The notes under the pieces: model-generated | The model's database searches: none | What the model saw: only the letters and a program-made list of their open reading frames with translations | What the model was told of the DNA's origin: nothing | Made by a program: the position numbers and the translations under genes | Shown: positions 1 through 6,536 of the stretch, in pieces | How the letters are laid out: every line of letters starts with the position of its first letter | Numbering within the stretch: the first letter of the stretch is position 1 | Source: Actinomycetes bacterium | GTDB lineage: Bacteria > Actinomycetota > Actinomycetes > Propionibacteriales > Nocardioidaceae | DNA: 7,541 nt | Assembly (NCBI GenBank): GCA_023415395.1 | Contig: JAEZKN010000615.1 | Span: 1 to 7,541, forward strand | Direction of reading: 5' to 3'

Positions 1-784
<784 letters not shown>

Positions 785-792
785 GAGGGTCG

Positions 793-798
793 AGTCTA
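793..798 (-). promoter_or_regulatory. Candidate -10 element of typA (leaderless)
   Basis: On the minus strand the hexamer TAGACT matches TANNNT and ends 8 nt before the GTG start at 784. Transcription would therefore begin at or within a base or two of the start codon, which fits the absence of a Shine-Dalgarno sequence. No good -35 hexamer is visible at 17-18 bp. Leaderless genes of this kind are common in actinobacteria; the site itself is an inference from the sequence. Confidence 0.55.
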
Positions 799-830
799 GA
801 TGTTCCGGCCCCGTCGGCCCGCATCGTCGT

Positions 831-836
831 TATCCT
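831..836 (+). promoter_or_regulatory. Candidate -10 element of the 844 exoprotein gene (leaderless)
   Basis: TATCCT matches TANNNT and is followed by 7 nt before the ATG at 844, the spacing expected if transcription starts at the A of the start codon. There is no purine-rich ribosome binding site in front of the ATG. No convincing -35 is seen. Its distance from the typA -10 (793-798) is only 32 bp, so RNA polymerase binding at the two divergent promoters would overlap. Confidence 0.55.
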
Positions 837-843
837 CGAACGC

Positions 844-3246
844 ATGGGGGGCGCGCTGCGCCATGCGCTGACGTGGGGGGTCGCGACGACGGTGGTCGTC
901 GGGGTCCTCGCTGCGCTGACCCCCGAGGCCGCCACCGCCGTGACCACCGGTCGGCCGGTCGCGGTCGCCGTGGCCGACGACGGCACGTCCTACGTCGGCT
1001 TCGCCTCCGGCCACCGGCTGCTCCGCCTGGACGCCGCAGGCGAGCCGGCCGGCTCGATCCCGCTGGACTCCGACGGCGCTCTCACCGGCCTCGACGTGGC
1101 GCCCGACGGCAACGTCTGGGTCGACTACGGCGACCGGGTCTCCGAGCTCAGCCCGTCCGGGGAGCTGCTGACGCACTTCCCGCACCAGCCGGCCACCAGC
1201 TGCCCGGCCGACCGCGCGCACGACCCCAGCCGCTACGGCGGCATCGAGGTCACCGGGGACACCGTGCTCGTCGCCGGGCGCTGCGAGGCGACGGTCGGGA
1301 TCTACGGCGCTAGCGGTGATCTGAAGGCGACCGTCGACCCGCCCGGGAGCGGCTACCCGAGCGGGGTGGCGCTCGCGCCGGCGTACAAGAAGCTCCCGTC
1401 GCGGCTCTACGTCGCGGTGCCGGCCTCGGGCAAGGTCTTCATGTACGACGCCGGCTCGCTGCGCGGCGACCCGAAGCCCGTGCGCACGCTGACCGTCCAG
1501 CAGGCCTACGGCTACGCGGACCCCGCGCCCGTGGACGTGGTCGCCGACGAGAAGGGCCAGCTCGGCGTGCTCGACCAGGCCAACAACGCGCTGTACTTCT
1601 ACAACGGCACCGACGACTACTGGTTCTACCGCGCGCTCGGTCACCCGCCCGCCGCGGCGTCGGACCGCGGCTTCCTGGACCGGCCGACGGCGGTGGACCA
1701 CGCGCGCGGCAGCTTCAGGCTCGGCCTCTGGGTCGCGGACATGGGCAACGGCCGGGTGCAGCAGTGGGACCACATCGGCACCACCTCGTGGATGGCCGAC
1801 ACGATGCCGCCGGGCGACCCAGGCGCGCCGGTGAGCACCGTCCCGCCCGAGATCACCGGCCGCCCGTTCGCCGGCCACGAGCTGACCTGCAACACGGGCG
1901 CGTGGGACGGCGCGGTCACCTTCGAGGTGTCCTGGCTGCGCGACGGCCTGCCGCTCGCCGGCGGGCAGGCGACCTACACGGTCAAGCAGGCCGACGTCGG
2001 CAGCGAGCTCACCTGCGTGGTCGTGGCCCGCGGCGGCGACGGCGCGAGCAGCGCACCGGCCACGAGCGAGGCGTTCCCGGTGCCGGGACCGAGCTCCCCG
2101 CCGTACGTCGTGGAGCGGCCGCGGATCCAGGGCAGCGCCCGCTCGGGGGCGATCGTCCGCTGCACGCGCGGGACGTGGACCGACGCGAACCCCACGTCGT
2201 ACTCCTGGGGCTGGCTGCGCGACGGCCAGCTGCTGCCGGGCACGAACGCGCCGGAGTACCTCGTCACCGACAACGACGTCTCCCACGACCTCACCTGCCG
2301 GGTGGCGGCCGCCAACCGCAACGGCACCGGCAAGGCCGCGCTCAGCGACCCCGTGGCGGTCCAGCGGGGCAGCGGCGGCGGTGGTGGTGGCGGCGGTGGC
2401 GGTGGTGGCCTCGACCGCCCCGCGAACCTCACCCGGCCCCGCATCGTCGGCGAGGCCGCGGTCGGCGCCGTGCTCACCTGCGAGCCGGGCACCTGGGAGA
2501 ACGCCCCGGTCTTCACCTACGTCTGGCGCCGCGACGGCCAACCCATCGGCGGCTCGGAGCGGGACCGCTACGAGGTGCTCGCGGAGGACAAGGGCCAGCC
2601 GCTCACCTGCCTGGTCACCGGGACCAACCCGGCCGGCTCGGACGCCGTCAGCACCGCCCCGGTCCGCCCGCGCGGCCCGGGCGCGGGAGACGGCGGTGGC
2701 AGTGGCAGTGGTGGTGGCAGCTGCCGCGGGTCCGCGGCGGTCACGATCAACGGCGGGGACGCCTACGCCCGCAAGCCGTACGTCGTGCTGCGGATCAAGG
2801 CGCCGGCCGGGGCCACGGCGGTGACGATCGCCAACGACGCGGGCTTCCGCCGGGCGGACACCCGCACGCTGTCGTCGAGCTGCTCCTACCGATGGACGCT
2901 GGCGAAGAAGGTCTCGGCCACGCCGCAGAAGGTCTACGTCCGGTTCGTCGGTGCGGCCTCGGCCGGCACCGTCACCGACACGATCGTCGTCGACGCCCAC
3001 CCGCCGCGGGTCCGGCGGGTCTCGGCGCGCTGGGACCGCGGGCGCTGGGCCTGGGTGCTGTCCTTCCGCGTGGCCGAGAAGGGGACCGGGCTGGCCGCGG
3101 TGCAGGTGGGCAAGTCCAAGCGCGGGGCCCGCACGGTGAGGTGGGGGCGCCCGGTCGCCTCGCCCGACAGCAGCCAGCTGCGCTGGGTGCGGGTGCGGGA
3201 CAAGGCCGGGAACACGTCGGGCTGGTACCGCCTGAAGGGCTTCTGA
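844..3246 (+). CDS. Secreted six-bladed NHL-type beta-propeller protein with three Ig-like domains
   Basis: Predicted exported surface or matrix protein, 800 residues, ligand unknown. Residues 1-32 form a signal peptide (hydrophobic core about 9-25, likely AxA cleavage after Ala32). Residues about 37-318 read as six propeller blades, with NHL-like motifs such as NNALYFYN and MGNGRVQQWD; Cys120 and Cys147 are matched in the paralogue and may form a disulfide. Three Ig-like domains follow (about 328-412, 421-508, 524-608), each with a Cys pair (LTC...LTC), a core Trp and a WLRDG or WRRDG motif. Linkers are Pro-rich (413-420), twelve glycines (511-522) and a Gly/Ser run (about 616-626). Residues 627-721 resemble the VTINGG...YWTL...VYVRF...DTIVVD beta-sandwich module of bacterial exoproteins; 722-800 form a second small module ending in DKAGNTSGWYRLKGF. 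No lipobox, LPxTG motif or C-terminal membrane segment is visible, so retention at the wall, if any, is not by these routes. The start ATG is supported by the signal peptide and the -10 at 831. It is paralogous to the protein at 3828-6524. Confidence 0.88.
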   Translation: MGGALRHALTWGVATTVVVGVLAALTPEAATAVTTGRPVAVAVADDGTSYVGFASGHRLLRLDAAGEPAGSIPLDSDGALTGLDVAPDGNVWVDYGDRVSELSPSGELLTHFPHQPATSCPADRAHDPSRYGGIEVTGDTVLVAGRCEATVGIYGASGDLKATVDPPGSGYPSGVALAPAYKKLPSRLYVAVPASGKVFMYDAGSLRGDPKPVRTLTVQQAYGYADPAPVDVVADEKGQLGVLDQANNALYFYNGTDDYWFYRALGHPPAAASDRGFLDRPTAVDHARGSFRLGLWVADMGNGRVQQWDHIGTTSWMADTMPPGDPGAPVSTVPPEITGRPFAGHELTCNTGAWDGAVTFEVSWLRDGLPLAGGQATYTVKQADVGSELTCVVVARGGDGASSAPATSEAFPVPGPSSPPYVVERPRIQGSARSGAIVRCTRGTWTDANPTSYSWGWLRDGQLLPGTNAPEYLVTDNDVSHDLTCRVAAANRNGTGKAALSDPVAVQRGSGGGGGGGGGGGGLDRPANLTRPRIVGEAAVGAVLTCEPGTWENAPVFTYVWRRDGQPIGGSERDRYEVLAEDKGQPLTCLVTGTNPAGSDAVSTAPVRPRGPGAGDGGGSGSGGGSCRGSAAVTINGGDAYARKPYVVLRIKAPAGATAVTIANDAGFRRADTRTLSSSCSYRWTLAKKVSATPQKVYVRFVGAASAGTVTDTIVVDAHPPRVRRVSARWDRGRWAWVLSFRVAEKGTGLAAVQVGKSKRGARTVRWGRPVASPDSSQLRWVRVRDKAGNTSGWYRLKGF
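2374..2409 (+). repeat. Poly-glycine codon run (12 Gly) between Ig-like domains
   Basis: Twelve consecutive GGC/GGT codons encode Gly511-Gly522 of the propeller-Ig exoprotein, exactly between its second and third Ig-like domains. Only GGC and GGT are used, giving a 3-bp microsatellite that could change length by replication slippage without breaking the frame. It serves as a flexible interdomain linker. Confidence 0.9.
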
Positions 3247-3254
3247 CTCCGACC

Positions 3255-3260
3255 TAGGCT
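3255..3260 (+). promoter_or_regulatory. Candidate -10 element of the PPOX gene (leaderless)
   Basis: TAGGCT matches TANNNT, starts 9 nt after the upstream stop codon and ends 6 nt before the ATG at 3267. A weak -35-like CTGAAG lies at 3232-3237 with a 17-bp spacer, inside the end of the upstream coding sequence. No Shine-Dalgarno precedes the ATG. The PPOX gene may therefore be transcribed on its own despite the 20-nt gap to the upstream gene. Confidence 0.5.
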
Positions 3261-3266
3261 GACCTC

Positions 3267-3734
3267 ATGCCGAGGATCGCCACGAACGACCGGGTCGACC
3301 GCGACCAGCTGCTCGACTTCGTCCGCACCCGGCACCACCTGGTGCTCGTGACCACCCGCGCGGACGGACGTCCGCAGGTCTCGCCGGTCACCGGCGGGGT
3401 CGACGCCGCGGGACGGATCGTCATCTCGACCTACCCCGACCGCGCCAAGGCCGTGAACCTGCGCCGCGACCCGGCCGCGTCGGTCCTCGTGCTCTCCGAC
3501 GAGTGGGACGACGCCGGGGTGCAGGTCGACGGGGTGGCGGAGGTGCTGGACATGCCCACGCCGGAGGCCGAGGACGGCCTGGTCGAGTACTTCCGCTGCA
3601 TCAGCGGCGAGCACCCGGACTGGGAGGAGTACCGGCAGGCGATGCGCAGGCAGGGCAAGTCGCTGCTGCGGATCACCGTCGAGCGGTGGGGGCCGGTCGC
3701 CACCGGCGGCTTCCCGCCCGACCGCGCGCCGTGA
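3267..3734 (+). CDS. PPOX-class (F420/flavin-dependent) oxidoreductase, small split-barrel fold
   Basis: A 155-residue cytoplasmic protein of the pyridoxamine 5'-phosphate oxidase-like split-barrel superfamily, most like the actinobacterial PPOX-class F420-dependent group. Family motifs are in order: LVLVTTRADGRPQVSPV (25-41, first strands and cofactor phosphate region), GRIVISTYPDRAKAVNLRRDP (49-69, with Lys61 and the NLRRDP signature), the strand VQVDGVAEVLD, and the C-terminal GKSLLRITVERWGP. Length is normal. Members bind F420, FMN or heme and reduce varied small molecules, so the substrate cannot be read from sequence; F420 rather than FMN is an inference from similarity and from the likely host. 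There is no signal peptide or membrane segment. It sits between two paralogous secreted propeller proteins, 20 nt after the first, but has its own candidate leaderless promoter. An FMN-binding or general-stress role is the main alternative. Confidence 0.87.
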   Translation: MPRIATNDRVDRDQLLDFVRTRHHLVLVTTRADGRPQVSPVTGGVDAAGRIVISTYPDRAKAVNLRRDPAASVLVLSDEWDDAGVQVDGVAEVLDMPTPEAEDGLVEYFRCISGEHPDWEEYRQAMRRQGKSLLRITVERWGPVATGGFPPDRAP

Positions 3735-3745
3735 GCGCCTGACCG

Positions 3746-3782
3746 GTCCAGTCCGCTGGTCCAGTCACCTGCGATAGTCCAG
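3746..3782. repeat. Three direct GTCCAG repeats upstream of the second exoprotein gene
   Basis: GTCCAG occurs at 3746-3751, 3759-3764 and 3777-3782, with start-to-start spacings of 13 and 18 bp. The first two are part of a longer exact match, GGTCCAGTC (3745-3753 and 3758-3766). They lie in the 93-bp gap between the PPOX stop and the GTG at 3828, upstream of the candidate -10, where an activator could bind. The repeat is seen directly; a regulatory role is inference. Confidence 0.45.
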
Positions 3783-3789
3783 CGCCGAT

Positions 3790-3812
3790 CGGGATCGGGG
3801 ACGCGGATCCCG
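3790..3812. repeat. Inverted repeat over the expected -35 region of the second exoprotein gene
   Basis: CGGGATC (3790-3796) and GATCCCG (3806-3812) form a perfect 7-bp inverted repeat with a 9-nt centre. It ends 3 bp before the TACCCT -10 element and covers where a -35 would lie. An 8-bp palindrome CCGATCGG (3785-3792) overlaps its left arm. No T-run follows, so it is a poor intrinsic terminator; an operator is more plausible, though short GC-rich inverted repeats arise by chance in such DNA. Confidence 0.4.
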
Positions 3813-3815
3813 GCT

Positions 3816-3821
3816 TACCCT
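3816..3821 (+). promoter_or_regulatory. Candidate -10 element of the second exoprotein gene (leaderless)
   Basis: TACCCT matches TANNNT and is followed by 6 nt before the GTG at 3828. No Shine-Dalgarno precedes the start. No standard -35 is visible; the inverted repeat at 3790-3812 occupies that position. The spacing supports GTG 3828 as the true start. Confidence 0.55.
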
Positions 3822-3827
3822 CGTCGC

Positions 3828-6524
3828 GTGCGCGGCTTGCCCCCCCTGGGCCGCTTGGTCGGTCTTGCCTTGATCTGCGCCGGACTCGGGACGGTCGCTG
3901 TGGCGCGCCCGGAAGCAGCCGTGGCGACCGTCGAGTCCGTGCAGCGCGCGGCGGGCGACCGGCCGACCGCGGTCGCGGTCGCTCCGAACGGGATGACCTT
4001 CGTCGGCTTCTCCGGCGGTGACCGGATCCAGCGGCTCGCGGCCGGCACCGGGAAGCCGCGGGGGGCGATCAGGCTCGCCGACGACAGCCCGGTCGCGGGC
4101 CTCTTCGCGACCAGCGGCGGCTCGCTGTGGGTCAACCAGGAGGCCGGGGTGTCGCTGCTCGGGCCGAAGGGCGGCGTCCTCGAGCGCTTCGCGCACCGTC
4201 CCGAGCGGGAGTGCGGCTCCCGGGCCCCCGCCACCAAGTACGGCGGCATCACCGCCAGCGGCGACAGCGTCTTCGTCGCCAACCAGTGCCACAACAGCGT
4301 CTCGGTCTACTCCCGGTCCGGCCGGCTGCGGGCCACGCTGAAGCTGCCGGGCGGCGGCTACCCCCGCGGCATCACCTACGGCGTCGCCCAGGCGGGCCGC
4401 CCGGCGATGCTCTACGTCGCGATGCCGGACCGCGGCGTGATCGTCGCCTACCGCGCACGAGGGCTGAAGAGCTCCTCGAAGCCGGCGACGACCTACCGCG
4501 TCCACCGACCCTCCGGGGGCAAGAAGCCGGTCCCCAGCGGCCTGGCCGTGGACAAGTGGGGCCAGCTCACCGTGAGCGACACGGCCAACAACGCGCTCTA
4601 CCTGCTCGACACCAACAACCGGTTCTCCCACTACCGCACGCTCGGTCACCCGCCGCGCGCCAGCCGGGCCGCCGGCCGGCTCAACCAGCCGGGGGCGCTC
4701 GCCCAGCACCCGCAGGACGGCCGGCGCATGTCGGGGGATCTCTTCGTCGCCGACATGGGCAACGCGCGGGTGCAGCGCTGGAGCAACCACGGCTACACCT
4801 ACTGGGCCAAGAAGGTGAACGCCGGCTCGGGCGGTGGCTCCGGCGGTGGTTCGGGCGGCGGGACGGGCGGTGGCTCCGGACCCGGTGGACCCGGTGGACC
4901 GGGCGGTCCGAGTGGGCCGGGCGACCCCGGTGGCCCGGGTGGACCGGGTGGACCGGGTGGACCCGGCGACCCGGGAGGCGGCACCACGGCCCCGGTCAAC
5001 ACCGCGGCTCCGACGATCAGCGGGTCCGCCACGGTCGGGTCGACGCTGACCTGCAGTCCCGGCACGTGGTCGGGCACACCGAGCCTCGGCTACGCCTGGC
5101 TGCGCGACGGCGCCGCGACCGGCACCACCACGACGACGTACGCCGTGACGGAGGCCGACGCGGGGCGCGCGATCTCCTGCGCGGTGACCGCGGTCAACAG
5201 CGTCGGCCGCGCGACCGCGACCTCGACCGCGGTGACCATCGGCACCGGGGGGACCGGCGGGGGGACCGGCGGAGGGACCGGCGGCGGGACGGGCACCACG
5301 GCGCCCAAGAACACCACGCTCCCGACGGTCCAGGGGACGCCCTCGGTCGGTCGGACGGTGACCTGCGACCCCGGCGTGTGGGCGCCGGCGGGTCCGACCT
5401 TCGAGTACCAGTGGAAGCGCGGCTCGGCCCCGATCAGCGGCGCGACCAGCCCGACGTACACCGTGACCGACGCCGACCTCGGCTCCTCGCTCGCCTGCCT
5501 GGTCACCGCCAAGAACACGGCCGGCTACTCGCAGGCGACCTCCTACTCGGTGACGGTCGTCGTCGGGGGCGGCCCGGTCAACACCGCGCTGCCGGCGGTG
5601 TCCGGGACGCCGGCGGTCGGGCAGGTCCTCACCTGCAACCCGGGCGGGTGGACGCCGGCCGGAGCGACGTTCGCCTACCAGTGGCTGCGCGGAGGTGCCG
5701 CGGTCACGGGCATGACCACGGCGTCCTACACGGTCGGCACCTCGGACGTCGGCGCGACGCTGGCCTGCCTGGTGACGGCCCAGAGCTCCTCCGGCGAGAC
5801 CCGGGCCAGCTCCCCGCCCGTGACGGTCGTGGCCGGCGCCGCGGGTCCGACGAACACCACGCCGCCCTCGATCGCGGGCTCCGCCGCCGTGGGTCAGCTG
5901 CTGACCTGCCGGCCCGGCGACTGGACGCCTGCGGGGGCGACGTTCGAGTACCAGTGGCTGCGGAGCTCGGTGGTGATCACCGGGCTCACCAGCGCGACCT
6001 ACACCGTGGGCTCCTCGGACGCCGGTGCCACGCTGGCCTGCCTGGTGACCGCCAAGAACGCCTCCGGCTCGTCGCAGGTCACGTCCGCGGCGGTCACGGT
6101 CGGGGCGGGCGCGAGCCCCACCAACACCTCGCCGCCGTCCCTGACGGGGTCGGCGGTCGTGGGCCAGGCGCTGACCTGCCGGCCGGGGGACTGGACGCCC
6201 GCGGGGGCGGTGTTCGAGTACCAGTGGCTGCGGAGCTCGGCGGTGGTCCCGGGGCTGACCACGGCGACCTACGTGGTCGGCTCCGCCGACGCGGGGGCCA
6301 GCCTGGCCTGCTTGGTCACGGCCAAGAACGCCTTCGGGCAGTCGCAGGCGGCCTCCGTGGCCGTCACCGTGGGCGCCGGCTCGGGGAGCGGCCCGTCCGC
6401 CCCCGGAGGCCCGGCCGGTCCCGGCGGCCCGACCCCGCCCGGTGCTCCGGTCCCGCCCGGTGGCCTGGCGCGTTCGGTCGCGGCACTTCTCGGCCAGCCG
6501 CCGACAACGCCGCACATCTGGTGA
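3828..6524 (+). CDS. Secreted six-bladed NHL-type beta-propeller protein with GGP-repeat stalk and five Ig-like domains
   Basis: Predicted exported protein of 898 residues, paralogue of the one at 844-3246, ligand unknown. Residues 1-33 are a signal peptide (core about 10-26; AxA sites after Ala26 and Ala33). Residues about 45-327 form six propeller blades, with DTANNALYLLD and VADMGNARVQRW as NHL-like strands and Cys129/Cys154 matching the paralogue's pair. A Gly-rich stalk follows: GGGS/GGGT units (333-350), then [G/S][G/D]P triplets (about 353-384). Five Ig-like domains occupy about 388-472, 490-582, 583-673, 674-763 and 764-852, each with two cysteines in the LTC/LAC positions and the pattern PxNTxxPxxxG...VG..LTC..G.W...(Y)xWLR...YTV...DxG..L.C.VTA. 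A second T-G-G-G linker (473-489) separates the first two. The C-terminus is a Pro/Gly tail ending in TTPHIW, with no LPxTG, lipobox or membrane anchor and without the C-terminal modules of the paralogue. The GTG start is supported by the signal peptide and the -10 at 3816. Adhesin, matrix or glycan-binding roles are guesses. Confidence 0.88.
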   Translation: MRGLPPLGRLVGLALICAGLGTVAVARPEAAVATVESVQRAAGDRPTAVAVAPNGMTFVGFSGGDRIQRLAAGTGKPRGAIRLADDSPVAGLFATSGGSLWVNQEAGVSLLGPKGGVLERFAHRPERECGSRAPATKYGGITASGDSVFVANQCHNSVSVYSRSGRLRATLKLPGGGYPRGITYGVAQAGRPAMLYVAMPDRGVIVAYRARGLKSSSKPATTYRVHRPSGGKKPVPSGLAVDKWGQLTVSDTANNALYLLDTNNRFSHYRTLGHPPRASRAAGRLNQPGALAQHPQDGRRMSGDLFVADMGNARVQRWSNHGYTYWAKKVNAGSGGGSGGGSGGGTGGGSGPGGPGGPGGPSGPGDPGGPGGPGGPGGPGDPGGGTTAPVNTAAPTISGSATVGSTLTCSPGTWSGTPSLGYAWLRDGAATGTTTTTYAVTEADAGRAISCAVTAVNSVGRATATSTAVTIGTGGTGGGTGGGTGGGTGTTAPKNTTLPTVQGTPSVGRTVTCDPGVWAPAGPTFEYQWKRGSAPISGATSPTYTVTDADLGSSLACLVTAKNTAGYSQATSYSVTVVVGGGPVNTALPAVSGTPAVGQVLTCNPGGWTPAGATFAYQWLRGGAAVTGMTTASYTVGTSDVGATLACLVTAQSSSGETRASSPPVTVVAGAAGPTNTTPPSIAGSAAVGQLLTCRPGDWTPAGATFEYQWLRSSVVITGLTSATYTVGSSDAGATLACLVTAKNASGSSQVTSAAVTVGAGASPTNTSPPSLTGSAVVGQALTCRPGDWTPAGAVFEYQWLRSSAVVPGLTTATYVVGSADAGASLACLVTAKNAFGQSQAASVAVTVGAGSGSGPSAPGGPAGPGGPTPPGAPVPPGGLARSVAALLGQPPTTPHIW
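4824..4982 (+). repeat. Gly-rich stalk: GGGS/GGGT units followed by GGP-type collagen-like triplets
   Basis: This in-frame low-complexity tract encodes residues 333-385. The first third is GGGS/GGGT-like. From about 4884 it becomes ten triplets of the form [G/S][G/D]P (GGP three times, SGP, GDP, GGP four times, GDP). Gly is almost invariant and Pro occupies every third position. It joins the propeller to the Ig-like array. Short near-identical 9-bp units (GGTGGACCG type) make it prone to slippage. Confidence 0.9.
4989..6383 (+). repeat. Array of five Ig-like repeats, the last three directly tandem with a period near 270 bp
   Basis: Repeat units start at about 4989, 5295, 5574, 5847 and 6117. 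The third to fifth units abut with no linker and are 273, 270 and about 267 bp long. Units four and five are strikingly alike in DNA: a 29-bp exact match covering the FEYQWLRSS codons recurs at 5942-5970 and 6212-6240, exactly 270 bp apart, and the flanking CRPGDWTPAGA codons differ by only a few bases. Units one and two are more diverged and separated by a T-G-G-G linker. Confidence 0.9.
5244..5294 (+). repeat. Thr-Gly-Gly-Gly linker repeat
   Basis: A 12-bp unit coding for Gly-Thr-Gly-Gly (ACC GGC GG- type) is repeated about four times, giving residues 473-489 between the first and second Ig-like domains of the second exoprotein. The repeat keeps the reading frame and is a likely flexible spacer. 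Confidence 0.85.
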
Positions 6525-6530
6525 CACCCT
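6525..6530 (+). promoter_or_regulatory. Weak candidate -10 element of the M4 peptidase gene
   Basis: CACCCT (CANNNT rather than TANNNT) directly follows the upstream TGA stop at 6522-6524 and ends 6 nt before the ATG at 6537, the same geometry as the other genes here. A -35-like CCGACA lies at 6501-6506 with an 18-bp spacer. A GGTGG stretch at 6531-6535 lies only 1 nt before the ATG, too close for a normal ribosome binding site. This is the weakest of the five promoter calls. Confidence 0.35.
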
Positions 6531-6536
6531 GGTGGC

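Noticed and set aside
2374..2409. The poly-Gly run as a sequencing artefact or frameshift site.
   Set aside because: The frame is intact on both sides, with Ig-like domains before and after, and similar Gly linkers occur at other domain boundaries.
796..3000. A 734-codon open frame on the minus strand opposite the first exoprotein gene.
   Set aside because: It has the same Arg/Ala/Gly-rich shadow composition with no recognisable motif, while the plus-strand frame has a signal peptide, propeller and Ig-like domains.
3790..3812. The inverted repeat as an intrinsic terminator for the PPOX gene.
   Set aside because: The stem is only 7 bp with a 9-nt loop and no T-run follows; it abuts the next gene's -10 element.
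3870..3881. A possible lipobox (ALIC, Cys17) in the signal peptide of the second exoprotein, which would make it a lipoprotein.
   Set aside because: The residue before the Cys is Ile, not Gly/Ala/Ser, and the hydrophobic core continues past it to an AxA site, so signal peptidase I cleavage is more likely.
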